Positions 39,121 to 49,467 of a stretch of DNA of 64,000 nucleotides are shown piece by piece. Origin of the DNA: Branchiostoma belcheri (Eukaryota > Chordata > Leptocardii > Amphioxiformes > Branchiostomatidae). Location: NCBI RefSeq assembly GCF_001625305.1, contig NW_017802380.1, positions 2,409,785-2,473,784 of the forward strand. Reading direction: 5' to 3'. Numbering within the stretch: the stretch's first letter is position 1; the number at the start of each line of letters is the position of its first letter. Made by a program: the position numbers and the translations under genes. Below the pieces are notes generated by a model. The model made no database searches. It saw only the letters and a list, made by a program, of their open reading frames with translations, and was not told where the DNA came from.

Positions 39121-39790
39121 CTCAATTAGGTGGTCTGGCTAATGTGAAGAAATAGGCCACAATTTCTGTAAGTAAGTCCTCTTCCGATAATGTGGTAAAA
39201 TTCTTAACCGCCAGGATTGATCTACACGGTAGTTAAGGTGGCCTGCCGTTAGTTTTCTAGATTCCGCCGATACATCCTCCCGCACGCGGCGTGTTTCTCA
39301 GTCAACCTACATTTGCCTGCCGCCGCTGTGAGTCATAGTCCCAGCGGATCGTGTGGCCATTTTGCTTAGTTGTGAATTACGATCTCGCACTTACACTGAG
39401 CTCCACTTTCCTATTGATTATCTCCTGCCAATTACGCTGCACGACGGTAGAAGAAGCCAACTAAGTTTTCGGCCGGCCAGGCACCATTAGCGCAATCAAG
39501 CCGTTTTCCACAACGCTACAAATTGGTCAGTTAGGGAATAGCCCGGAAGAAATAAAGGTCTGATGCAGGGATTGCCTGTCTACAGGCAGTGGGTGGAAAC
39601 TAACGGCTAAATTTAGTGATGTAATCGCTTGCCATCAACTGCCACCTGTTATTGGATTAATTATTTCAACCAATCGATGGCCTGGAAATTAATTATTCAT
39701 GGCGATGGTTAATTACGGCATCAGTTCGCAGGCAAGACAGCTCCTGTTTCAGGTAGACTTCCTGTGGAGGCTATACAAAATGTGTTTAAA
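39121..39790. promoter_or_regulatory. Candidate regulatory element with three TAATTA sites
   Basis: A repeat-free, CpG-containing block. Its 3' part has TAATTA at 39,658-39,663, 39,690-39,695 and 39,710-39,715, with CCAAT and ATCGAT words between. TAATTA is the core bound by many homeodomain proteins. Clustering in a balanced-composition block is typical of conserved developmental enhancers, but conservation cannot be judged from one genome. Confidence 0.35.
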
Positions 39791-39840
39791 GTTGTTTAAA
39801 GTTAAAACTTTAGATCCAACACAGTAAAGTTCTCTCACCT

Positions 39841-39890
39841 AGAGCTTCGTTTCAACCAGTCACTCTCAGACTGGTCTTCCTCAGTAGCCC
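39841..39890 (-). ncRNA. Degenerate hammerhead-ribozyme-like motif
   Basis: On the minus strand CTGAGGA (39,884-39,878, fitting the CUGANGA core) is followed by one A, then GACCAGTC, the loop TGAGAGT, then GACTGGTT, then GAAAC (39,853-39,849). The two arms form a seven-pair stem plus a G-U pair, as stem II of a hammerhead would. I cannot find a clear stem III with a cleavage triplet, so it is probably inactive. Such motifs are known in the terminal repeats of Penelope-like retroelements and in retrozymes, so this may be a remnant of one. It could be a chance hairpin. Confidence 0.3.
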
Positions 39891-39899
39891 GACCCAGTG

Positions 39900-41492
39900 G
39901 GGCTTGTCACCTGGTTTCTTTGAAGTGTGACGTCAACACTGGATCAAAGGTATCTGGTACACGATTAAACATGTAACTACCAACACAGATGAACTTTCAT
40001 GATAGTGTTGTAATAAGTTGTTTCCTGCAATGTAATTTAGTTTGTTCATAAAACCATGTCTTTATGCCTACTACAGTGTTGATTAATAACCTTAATTAGC
40101 CTGGTTTTTGCTTTTTTTCAGTAGTTTTCCTGAAAGAATGCTGTAACATTATACCTGATGTTCAGTTATTCAATTCCCTTGATGCCTTTATTTTGGTTCA
40201 ATCATTGAATTCAAAGAGTGAGTTTGCAAAACTGATGTCATTGTGCTGCAATTTTGGAGTATGACATGTTTCAATAATCCAAACTGTTCACAAGAAATCT
40301 TGCTCACTTGAACAAAAAGTTTCACAACTTTCAAAAGTTTCATATTCTGACGGTCAAATCTAGATGACTGAAAGGCGTGACCTTTGAGCAAGCTCATCAA
40401 TAGTAATTTTTCCCTCCTGTAGATCTTTATAAAACATCATAAAAACCCATCAACTCCCGACCGTTCAGCCATGGGATTTCGTTCTTCCGCCTGCAGTTTG
40501 GCCCAAAAGGGTGACCAGCTGGCTATTGGCCTCATGTGGTGGTCAGTTAAAGTGACCCCAAAATGATGCGTGCGTCCCGCTCCCCTGCCTAATGACCCAG
40601 GGTATGGGATAGTCAAAAAGAATGGTGTCACAGGTCTTTGGTGTTTGAAGTGAATGGGCTCCTTCCATTCTTAGTACAACTTCTTCTCGGCATGCTCCAT
40701 TGCTCCTGCCCTGGGGTGGCCGATTGCAAAAAATGGCTCGCATGAAATTTTCACCGCACTCAATTAGACGAACAATTTAGAAAAGATTCGATCCTGCATA
40801 CATATGGTGTCATTTGATGCCTTGAGAAAAAATTTGCACCGAAATGCATTTTAGATGGATCTGCGAAAACTTAAAGTGTCCTCAAGGAATGGGGAGAAAG
40901 AACATCAAGCAACTTTTTGAACAAAGACGAATTACTGCAAACTTTGCGCGCTGCCCACTCATAAGTTCTGTACCATCAGTCATGTAGGAGCTAAAATGAT
41001 CTAATTAAACCCAATGGTGTGAAGCAATTAGCCAGACCAAAGATAATTGGTCACCAAAGGAAGTCATTGCTTAGATGGATGTAACTCCCAGTACACCTGA
41101 CTGCCCCCCGCCGGCACAATTGAGAACATTCTTCACAAACCCTGCCCCTTTTCCACACCGTCCAATTACTTCTCATACAGCTGCGCATTAGATGTAATAT
41201 TGTCCATCAATTTGTGGGCCATGGAACATCAATTCCAATGTTCTGGTGGGCTTAATTTACCAAATCACCTTGGATGCCGTAAGGTCGTGGACACGGCTCA
41301 TAGTTTATACACATGCATGTTGTATACTATTAATATTTGAGGAGAAGTCAATAGTGTGGAGCTGATGGGATTGTTGGAGGGTAGTGTCAAGTGTAGAATC
41401 CGATTTGAGTTTGCGATATCTGTCATTTCGTGTCTTCTGGAACAGAATGTTACATTCTTTTCATTGTTTATTGATTTATTTGTTCATTCAGT
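39900..41492. other. Unique sequence with constrained-looking block 40.75-41.3 kb
   Basis: 39,900-40,430 is AT-rich and featureless. Around 40,440-40,740 composition is GC-balanced with unidentifiable frames on the minus strand. From about 40,980 to 41,290, words such as CTAATTAAACCCAATGG, GCAATTAGCC and AGATAATTGG occur in a repeat-free context, resembling conserved noncoding DNA. Confidence 0.3.
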
Positions 41493-41757
41493 AATTCACT
41501 CACTTGCTCACTCACTTGCTCACTCACTTGCTTACTTGCTCACTTGCTCACTCGCTCACTCACTTGCTCACTCACTTGCTTACTTGCTCACTTGCTCACT
41601 CACTTGCTCACTCACTTGCTTACTTGCTCACTTGCTCACTCACTTGCTCACTCACTTGCTTACTTGCTCACTTGCTCACTCGCTTGCTCTCTCGCTCGCT
41701 CACTCACTCACTCACTCACTCACTCACTCACTCACTCACTCACTCACTCACTCACTT
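41493..41757 (+). repeat. Tetranucleotide array with a 40-bp higher-order unit
   Basis: CACT/TGCT/TACT tetramers run without break. CTTGCTTACTTG recurs at about 41,527, 41,575, 41,615 and 41,655, so four-base units are arranged into a 40-bp (once 48-bp) higher-order repeat. The 3' ~60 bases are pure CTCA/TCAC. Because the period is not a multiple of three, all plus frames stay open and give artificial Ser/Leu/His/Ala-rich translations. It is not a gene. Confidence 0.95.
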
Positions 41758-42874
41758 TGTGTTTAACCAATAACCAACTGACCAACCTACCAACTTACCA
41801 AGCAGCAAGCATTCCTGCCAGTTGACCAACAACCATCTTTCAATAATGCATTGGCACTACTGAGTTGAGTGACCTTGGAAAAAGTTGGAGGTAGGAGTTG
41901 TTGGGAGAACAATAGATTGATAGGATCCCATTATCTCTGTTTGGCTCTCATGCTCCTTCTACAGGGGATAATAAAGAATATTGTCTTGTAATGTTCCTCG
42001 ACTTCCTGGGGTGTCTGGGAATCATTCTATAAAACTCTCTGCTTGAGAACTCTCATGGTTAAGTTTATCATCACCTTTGTTTGGATTTAGTAGCATTTAT
42101 TGAGTTCTGTTTCATTGAAACCTGGGATGCTACCCCAGCAAATAGCAGTCAAGATGACAGGGATGCTGATTGTGTGACCTTGGTAAAGAGTGTAATTTTG
42201 TTACCTTTGTTGTTTCTTTAATGCCCACGATCATGATAATGATCATTCTGGCATACTCATTTTCACCTGAGGCCCGGAAGTGAGGAAAGTCGTATAAAGT
42301 AACTTTCCCATGCAGTTGCTATATGCGGCTTCACAATTCAAGTACATGTACAATTTAAACATTTTCGAAGTCCGTCATTTGTTTGATATCATGATATTTG
42401 CAAGCTTCCACATCATTTGTCCAAAAATCCTCTTGCACACCTGACCACAGGTGTTTATCTATTCCTAGGTGTTGACTTGTTTTCAACACTCGCCCTCTCA
42501 GCCTTCTTAAAGTAATCCATTTAAGTCGTCAAGACAATCGTGTGTGCACTGGTCAGTCCTATAATCTCCCCTGAGCTGGAGGAATGAGGAAAAGCATTGC
42601 TTATCATTCCAGATACAACAACCCGGAAAATTAGATTCTGTGACCTACTGGCCTTTGACCCGGCCAGGTGAAATTGATGAGTTTGGGTTAATGTAAGGTA
42701 GGTGAGCCGAAATTGGTAAGTTGAGGGATCAGTAAACATGTGGGGCTTAAGAAAGAAGGCCTACACCATGAATAAGAGAATGTGTGATCACAATTAAAGC
42801 TGACCACACACTTACAGTAGGGCCATAAAAGTCAAGATCACTGACCGCAAGGTTTTACGGCTGGTCCGGTCCAG
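41758..42874. other. Unique noncoding sequence
   Basis: The first ~60 bases are a loose ACCAAC-type tetramer continuation. After that I see no feature. Confidence 0.35.
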
Positions 42875-43052
42875 GGCTGTTCCATTCTTGAGGAGGGGTA
42901 ATCAGGGTATCTATTTTCACTTTGATAGAGAGGAGCCATACATGCGATTTATGGTGAGTTAGCAATTTGAAATCTGAGAAGGGTAATTAATTAAGAAAAG
43001 TGTGAAAATGTTCCTGAACACCCCTTTCTAAAATTGTTTAATGGAACAGCCC
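42875..43052. mobile_element. MITE with GGGCTGTTCCATT ends, ~178 bp
   Basis: GGGCTGTTCCATT (42,875-42,887) and its exact reverse complement AATGGAACAGCCC (43,040-43,052) bound the element. Weaker similarity (A.GGGG..TCAG) continues inward. There is no reading frame. An isolated right end of the same type sits at 8,403-8,457. I recall this end sequence as common in marine invertebrate genomes, but that is memory and not checked. Confidence 0.65.
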
Positions 43053-43153
43053 ACATAAACCACTTGTTAATGAAACAGGCAGATATAGATATTACTGAAG
43101 TTGTTAATAAAAAGCATTATGATTGAACTTCAATAGACAATGACTACTTTTAA

Positions 43154-43366
43154 AGAGGGCCTGCAAGGGGGGGTAGTGATTACGAATTACGCAAAATTTT
43201 CGCCGCCTATTACGAATTACGTTAAAGTCTCAGAGCTGATTACGACTTACGATTTGTGGCTAATGTCCAATTACGAATTACGTTGATTTTTGCGGAGGCT
43301 GCCTACGAATTATGAAGTCTAAAACGGCCTGATTACGCTTTACGAAAAAGGGCTTGCAGGCCCTCT
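43154..43366. mobile_element. TTAA-flanked MITE with internal 30-bp repeats, ~213 bp
   Basis: AGAGGGCCTGCAAG at the left and CTTGCAGGCCCTCT at the right are perfect inverted repeats, each directly flanked by TTAA (43,150-43,153 and 43,367-43,370). A TTAA target duplication is the hallmark of piggyBac-type transposition. Inside, (G)ATTACGAATTACG-like words recur about every 30-31 bases, six times (43,178, 43,208, 43,238, 43,269, ~43,301, 43,331). There is no transposase frame, so movement would need an autonomous partner. Confidence 0.8.
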
Positions 43367-44923
43367 TTAAACAATTGCCTTTTGTGAAGGCCTTTCTGGC
43401 TTGCAGACAATATTTCTTTTTATGTTGTAGGTTATATCTGGCATCTTTATTGACAACCAAGTAGATTTTCTTCTGTTATTATAGGAAATACCACAGCATT
43501 GGGCCCTATATATGTTTTCAAAACCAAAAACTTTCATACATATTCCATAAAGCAGACTAACCTACACTGACAATAACTCTACTCGAAAAGGTTTGGCTTT
43601 AAAATGAATTCACACAAAACATGTCTATATATTATATGAAGAGCATAAGAAGTGTGGCTGGGGTGTTGTTCACTTGGTACTTACGGAGCACTCTACTCCT
43701 GACCACCTGCGCTTAGAAACCTGTCAAATAAAGCTGATTTCTCCCCTGCCTTTAAGCGATGCAGCTCTTTATGTCTGCTGCATATAAACACATAAAATAC
43801 AGATGTATTACCACAGAGAGGGTGCTCCTTTGACCCTCATTAAGTTGAAGTGCTCTTAGCTGTCTTTAGTTCCTCGGAAGTTTACATTGTGAGTCAGTTT
43901 ATTGGTTTATGGACGAAATAGGTTTGCATGTCATCGAGGATAATGGGGAGAGAATCGTGGGCTGATGGCTTCTATATGGGATTCTCGATACAAATGGACA
44001 ATTCTTGCAAGAACTGAATGGCTTAGTGTGAATTCATTCTCTCACTGGAATGCACGTATATAGGAGCTATAAATGTACACAAATGGAGGGTAGAGGTGCT
44101 ATGATGGCATTCTATATGAAGTTCAATTAAATTCACCCAAGAAGAAAAAAGGGTTTATTATAAAACCCTGAGTAAGCTTTACTAGGGTGAACTTTATGCT
44201 ATTATTGTGGTGCGATGAATTCCTTTTTTTTTTATTATTAACTTTGTGAACAATTGGGTTTTCTCTTCAGTCAAAATAGACTTGTTTTATGCAAGGGAGC
44301 CCAGTACAATCCAAGGTTTATGAGCATGGCATTGAAGGCCTGGAAGGCAAATAGATAATATTCTGGAGAAAAATGGAAAACTCTGCAGGACATAAATTCA
44401 ACTCCAGTTTCAATGATGTGGCAGCTAATCTTATGCTGCCGGGCTGAAGAATAATCCTCCTATTGAAACTGCAGTGGGAGTAATCATTATATAAATGATC
44501 CTGGAGAATTTCTAAGCTCACTTGCTTCGATGCCTGGTAGTTTTTAACCTTGTCCCTGCTGCCTAACCTCACAACAAATTTTGCCACCTTAGCAGAATAT
44601 TGATACTTGAAAAACTGGAATGACAAAGACAAAATGTGAGCATTTTTAGGTTGGCAAATGGCCAGAGTGGTACATGTGATGCTTTTTTTTTTTTCAAAAT
44701 CAGCTCAAAATCAAGTTGACATATCCTAGAACCAAGACATTGAGTTGGCCTAGCCTTATGTGTACATGTAGCTACAAGCTTGCTACCTGCAGTGCCACCG
44801 ATGATGTACAACATACAGCAGTATTTGCCCTTAACGACCTCACTGGTTGTCCCAGCTGCCACATGGAACATTTGATGGTTACAATGTCACACAATACAGG
44901 TGTTCAAGCCTGACCTGCCATGT

Positions 44924-44954
44924 ACAGGTGTAGCCACCTCGAAGCTACACCTGT
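44924..44954. other. 11-bp inverted repeat carrying two E-boxes
   Basis: ACAGGTGTAGC and GCTACACCTGT are exact reverse complements around a 9-base loop. Each arm carries CAGGTG/CACCTG, the site for Snail/E-protein factors. It may be coincidental. Confidence 0.7.
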
Positions 44955-46472
44955 GTTTACCACTTGAACAAAAACAGCAGTTCCCAACATTGTACCAGTG
45001 TCTTATAAAAAGACATCCAATGCAGTTTCAGGGCGGCAATACAAAAATATTCTGGATGAATAAATACACTGGATGAATGACATTTACTGCTGTTTCTTAG
45101 CACTTTTTCGTCATCATTTCATACTTGAAGCATTTGAAATAGCCTGAAACCAAGCTACGTCCCTGACTGCTACCAGCAATAAATAGCTAGAACCAGCCTA
45201 CAATAAACACTTAGCTTTAACCCCTCAAACACATTGAGCACAGAAAAAGTGATAAATGACCACTTAGGTATAGAAAATAAGTGGTTATTGATACAAACCT
45301 AGATTGATGACAGGACTGAACTAATCCAAATATTTATGGTGTCTCATCAGCTAAGTAAAGAATTGAAAGAAAATTTTTGCTCTGAAACTTCTTATAATTC
45401 ACAAGCCATTTTCTTCTCTGGAAAAGAATACTGTGCAATTTTTCTTGCTTTTTGAGGTGTACCAAATCAATAATTTCCATAGTCCACTTCGAGTTGAGTT
45501 CATGAAGTCAAGTCTTTGTAAACAGTGTGGCCTGTGTCAGGCTATGAGGTTAATCAATTTAAAGTTTCGACAAACAAAATTTCAACAGACTCTGACGACC
45601 GAGCTATGTGATGACATATCAGTGGTCATACCTCAAAAGTTTAATGCAAAAACATTGACTCGGTACAGCTTTTCAATGATCATAGGGATTTTTGTTGGCG
45701 CGACCTTTTGACCAACGGGACCGCTGCTTGCTTGAGCACAGCGCTTGTCTGCTAAAGCTCTACGTCTTGGCATGCCCTCACGCACTTCGTGACGAAATTT
45801 CCGTTCCGTGGCATAAGTCTATTAGAACACCTGGCGGGTGTAATTATTGAAGTCGGTCCTACCTCGAGAATTGTTTGCCCTGCGCAAATATATTTTGTCA
45901 CCCTTTCTTTGATGCCCTCCCTGTTTGCTGACACATAACTTCATTTACTGGTGACAAAGTCACGAACATTTACAGTCCTGTAAAGACATGTGGGGGATAA
46001 AACAAATTCTGCTACACAGAAAACAAGTAAAACGTTCCTGTCACAGTGTTTTGCCTGATGGAAAAGTTTCCCTTCTTTGAAATACAAATACAAATACATG
46101 TACTGGTTTACCCAAATCCTACCTCAACATGAAATGCATAATAATTTGATTATTACTTAATTTCAAATATGTGTAATTGTTATAGTAAATGTCTGTTTGT
46201 TTTGTTTGATTTCTTCTTTTGTTGTTTTGTTGTTGTACTAATCTATTTATAGCTGATTGCTTGTTTATGGAGCATTGTAAAAAGATAAGGAAGAAAAATA
46301 TGTGGACAGTTATATTGTTCTTTTGCTTATTTATTAAGATAATCAAAGAGGAACACAGTCTCTCCACCAAATCATGTACAACAGTACAAGTACAATGTTT
46401 TCCTCTAGTCAGCATATTGCTTGGCATTTGTACATGATCATAAAATATTAGCACAATACACAACAGACAGAA

Positions 46473-46490
46473 ATATATAACGTTATATAT
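46473..46490. other. Perfect 18-bp palindrome
   Basis: ATATATAACGTTATATAT is its own reverse complement, centred on AACGTT. Function unknown. Confidence 0.9.
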
Positions 46491-47959
46491 AAATGCACCC
46501 TTACTTTCCTCATCAGGAGAAAGCAATTTTACTACTGTAATCAAAGAACTCACATATCATAGATGAAGTGGGTAAATTTGTCTCCCACTGACTGAAAAGA
46601 AGACGTCAAACCCAACAAAATTAGTACCATGTATGTTGTAGAATGTATGTATCACATACATGTAGACTCTCATATCATTGTATCTTCTTTTTCATACATG
46701 TTGATTGTATTTGCAATTAGCCCTCGGGCATGAATTTGCAATAAACCTTCTATTATATTGGTTTGTTATTGCCTTACAATGAAATCCTCTGACTGGCCAT
46801 GGATGAAAAAGAGAACGCTTTTGTTATAATGTTCCAATTTACAACATCTGTTCAATGTGTCAGGTTATTTGGAAACACGCCCATGTCCACGAACAAGTGT
46901 TGGGTAAACGGTTTGAAAAACTCTGCCAATAAAAGTTGCCTGCACCTGGGCGAGTCTTTTGTTTCCTCCTGTTATGTCAAGTCACTCGCCTTTTTCTTAG
47001 ATAAATCTCGGGGGTGAAGGGGTGGATATGGTCACTGAAATGCATTGTCTTTTGACTGTGTAAGTGTCAGAATTTGATCATACTTGTCTATCAAGCTAAT
47101 TCCAACCCCAGCATTTGCCTTTGCCCTCCTTGTACACTCTGCTGTTAATGCTGCTAATATGGTTTTCTTGGCTATTTTGAAACTATTTTGTGATGCTAAC
47201 AGAAGGACAGATATTTTGGTATTTAGCTTCACCTTTTGGTGACACGACATACCTTTCTTTCATCAACCATTGTCTCGCAGCATTTCTATCTATTACAATG
47301 GCAGGTAACATACACTTTCCTGAATGTAATCTGGTACCAGCGCACCCAAAACTTGACATTTCCAACTTTCTAACCCTTAGTTACATAGTAACGATCCCTG
47401 CTTAAATTTTTGCCAAAGGACATGAATTTGTTTCAGTGTGAAAGAAGGTTTTGTGTGAAATGATATTTTTTGGTCGAGGTGACCGTTCCTGTTAGCAAAA
47501 GTTCACGCTGACTCTTGTCACACTGATTTTCTTGGCTTTGTTGTGTAGCTGGCATCGCTAGGGAGAGGGAAATGGCAGTGGACATGCATGTTCACCTTGC
47601 AGTCACACGGCATACTTCACTGTCCATTCCCTTTTGTGCACTTCCAGCTTGAACCACGTCCAAATGCATGGAGAAGGCATCAAGTGGGTCACAGCTGCCC
47701 TTTCCCAAGCCTTTCCTCCACTTTTGTTTACTCTGATGAGGTTTTGCTTATTTATTCTTACAGCATTTCACACGTGTTTGTACCCACCCCGCCCGGTCAG
47801 GTTACCTGCGCACATTGTTACCTATGTTTGTGGAAAGGGAAGCCGTCTTCCCATGTGTAACAGCATGCCATGTGGAATATTGTGTGTCGCATTGTCTTGT
47901 ACCAAAGTCTTTGTCTCGTGGCCTTTGAGCAAATTCTTTTCTTGTAGTTTCCTCTATTT

Positions 47960-48478
47960 ACCATTCAACTGGTGCTTGAACATTGCTGTGGTGGCATTTT
48001 GATTTCTCTCCAGTTTTGGAGGCAGGCTGCCGCATCGCCTGACAGCGTGTTTGTCGTTCCGAGATCCCAAACGACGCGTCTCGCGTGCAGTGAACAAGAT
48101 CTCGAGGGGTCACGGTCATGTGTACTGCGCAGACCCATACCAACCAAAATCACATCTGTTAAGGGTCCCCACTGGTTGGCCAACAAATCTCTTTTTGATG
48201 AAGCTGCGGGTAAACAGGCGAATTTTGTCTGGGCGGCCATTGGAAACTCGGCGTTGTTTGTCGTAGGTTTTATGTTGGATCTAGGTTTCAGGCCTCATCG
48301 ATTCAGATGTCAGGATTAGTAATCCTCAACTTCCCTTCCCCGGTGTAACTGTACAGGGGAAACCATACTCTAGCCGAAAACTTTAATACGTGTAACGTCA
48401 CCCTTTGGACTAATTGCATGCCATACTAAAGTGTGTCTGTCTGCTACATTCATGCCTTGTTTTGCTTTATCGCCTTTA
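47960..48478. other. GC-balanced block, no confident exon
   Basis: Richer in CpG than its surroundings. A plus frame is open from 47,972 to 48,319 with opposing open frames on the minus strand, so openness reflects composition. No domain is recognisable. It lies directly beside the coding-like minus-strand segment. Confidence 0.3.
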
Positions 48479-49103
48479 GTGAAAAACAGGCAAATATAAA
48501 AATTTGCTTTTCTGGGTCATAGCTTCTTTTAGAACACAGGTGCACAGGCTTCTTTGAAAGATTCCTGCAGATGCTCCAACCCTTTGCAAAATCTCAGACT
48601 GTTCATCAAATAGCTCAAGATCAAAACAGTTAAACAGCGTCAAGACAAATATTGGCCAGTCCGTTGCGCAGGACATGTTCCATATGTCGGAGCATTCGCA
48701 TGCTTTTCAGTCCATTCAGTAGCGTTTGTAACCACAGGTGTTGGCTGGGATTGTTTAGGACAGGTGCACTCGAGCACCTTGTCAGGCAGAGAATACCTGT
48801 TGTATCCAACACTAGACTGCCCGTCAAAGAACCAACCTGCTTTTTGTTCTCAAACACAAGTGGGCTTCGTTTCAATAACACATGGGCATGAGGCATAAAG
48901 TTTTGAAGTATGGCATCCAATTGACGGGCATATTTTTGCATCTGTGCACATTGTCGCCTAGGTTTCGGACTTGAAAGGAATACCTCTGTCAATATTTTGC
49001 CAAGCCCCGGAGCACAGTAGGTGTGAAATACTGATTTGGGTGGAGCTACATCACACAAACGTAGGTATACGTTACCAGAAGGTAAATATGACGGCGTTTG
49101 GTG
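48476..49103 (-). CDS. Unrecognised coding-like segment, minus strand
   Basis: I do not recognise this protein. On the minus strand a frame is open from about 49,103 down to 48,630, with the later part reading QMQKYARQLDAILQNFMPHA and RMLRHMEHVLRNGLANICLD. Where it ends, another frame (48,676 to 48,476) continues with equally natural composition (LFNCFDLELFDEQSEILQRV). The residue mix is leucine-rich and helical, with amphipathic spacing, and unlike most frames in this window it is not built of repeats. The frame change near 48,630-48,676 means either two exons that I cannot delimit, a frameshifted relic, or chance. Acceptor candidates exist near 49,035-49,046, but no clear promoter or polyadenylation site was seen. 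Confidence 0.3.
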
Positions 49104-49299
49104 TTACCAGATACAAGCTGTGATACAAGGTGAGTCAATACGACACCCTGTATCAGGGGTGCGGGGGATTAAAAAGGCGAGCTGCCCCACTTGTCTCTGC
49201 GGGATGTTTTGTTCAATTTGCACCTGTGCCGGGATAAGATGTTGTGTACACATCACTCCACTTTGTTTATCTCATATGGTCATCTTTTTGTCCCTTCAG

Positions 49300-49467
49300 G
49301 TCGAGGCAGTGATTCCAGTCGAGTGGAGAGGGGATGGATTTGTGGACGGTGACCAAGCGAGGGTCAAGTACAACAGCTGGCACGCACCGGCGGAGCACGC
49401 TAACGAACTTCTTGACCCCGTTTTGCGCGCTGCCGCTTCCCACGTCACCGGGTATTCAAATTCCTGA
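49300..49467 (+). CDS. Possible terminal exon, plus strand, product unknown
   Basis: A good splice acceptor (CTTTTTGTCCCTTCAG, ending at 49,299) is followed by an open frame of 55 codons to a TGA at 49,465-49,467. The translation begins VEAVIPVEWRGDGFVDGDQA and includes SWHAPAEHANELLDPVLRAA. Codon third positions favour C/G, unlike nearby AT-rich DNA, which supports coding. I cannot place it in a family, and no upstream exon on this strand was identified. The minus-strand segment just to the left runs the opposite way, so they would be separate genes. It could still be a chance GC-rich frame. Confidence 0.3.
   Translation, partial: VEAVIPVEWRGDGFVDGDQARVKYNSWHAPAEHANELLDPVLRAAASHVTGYSNS

Larger units (their letters stand above)
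43371..47959. other. AT-rich unique sequence with small palindromes
   Basis: No identifiable gene. Frames of 90-144 codons at 44,318-44,871, 45,433-45,711, 46,119-46,553 and 47,588-48,002 have no domain I recognise. A short palindrome GGGTTTTATTATAAACCC-like lies at 44,150-44,168, read on either strand. The rest is featureless. Confidence 0.3.

Noticed and set aside
41356-41825. Long Ser/Leu/His-rich frames of up to 136 codons
   Set aside because: They are translations of the CTCA/TTGC tetranucleotide array and are open in all plus frames.
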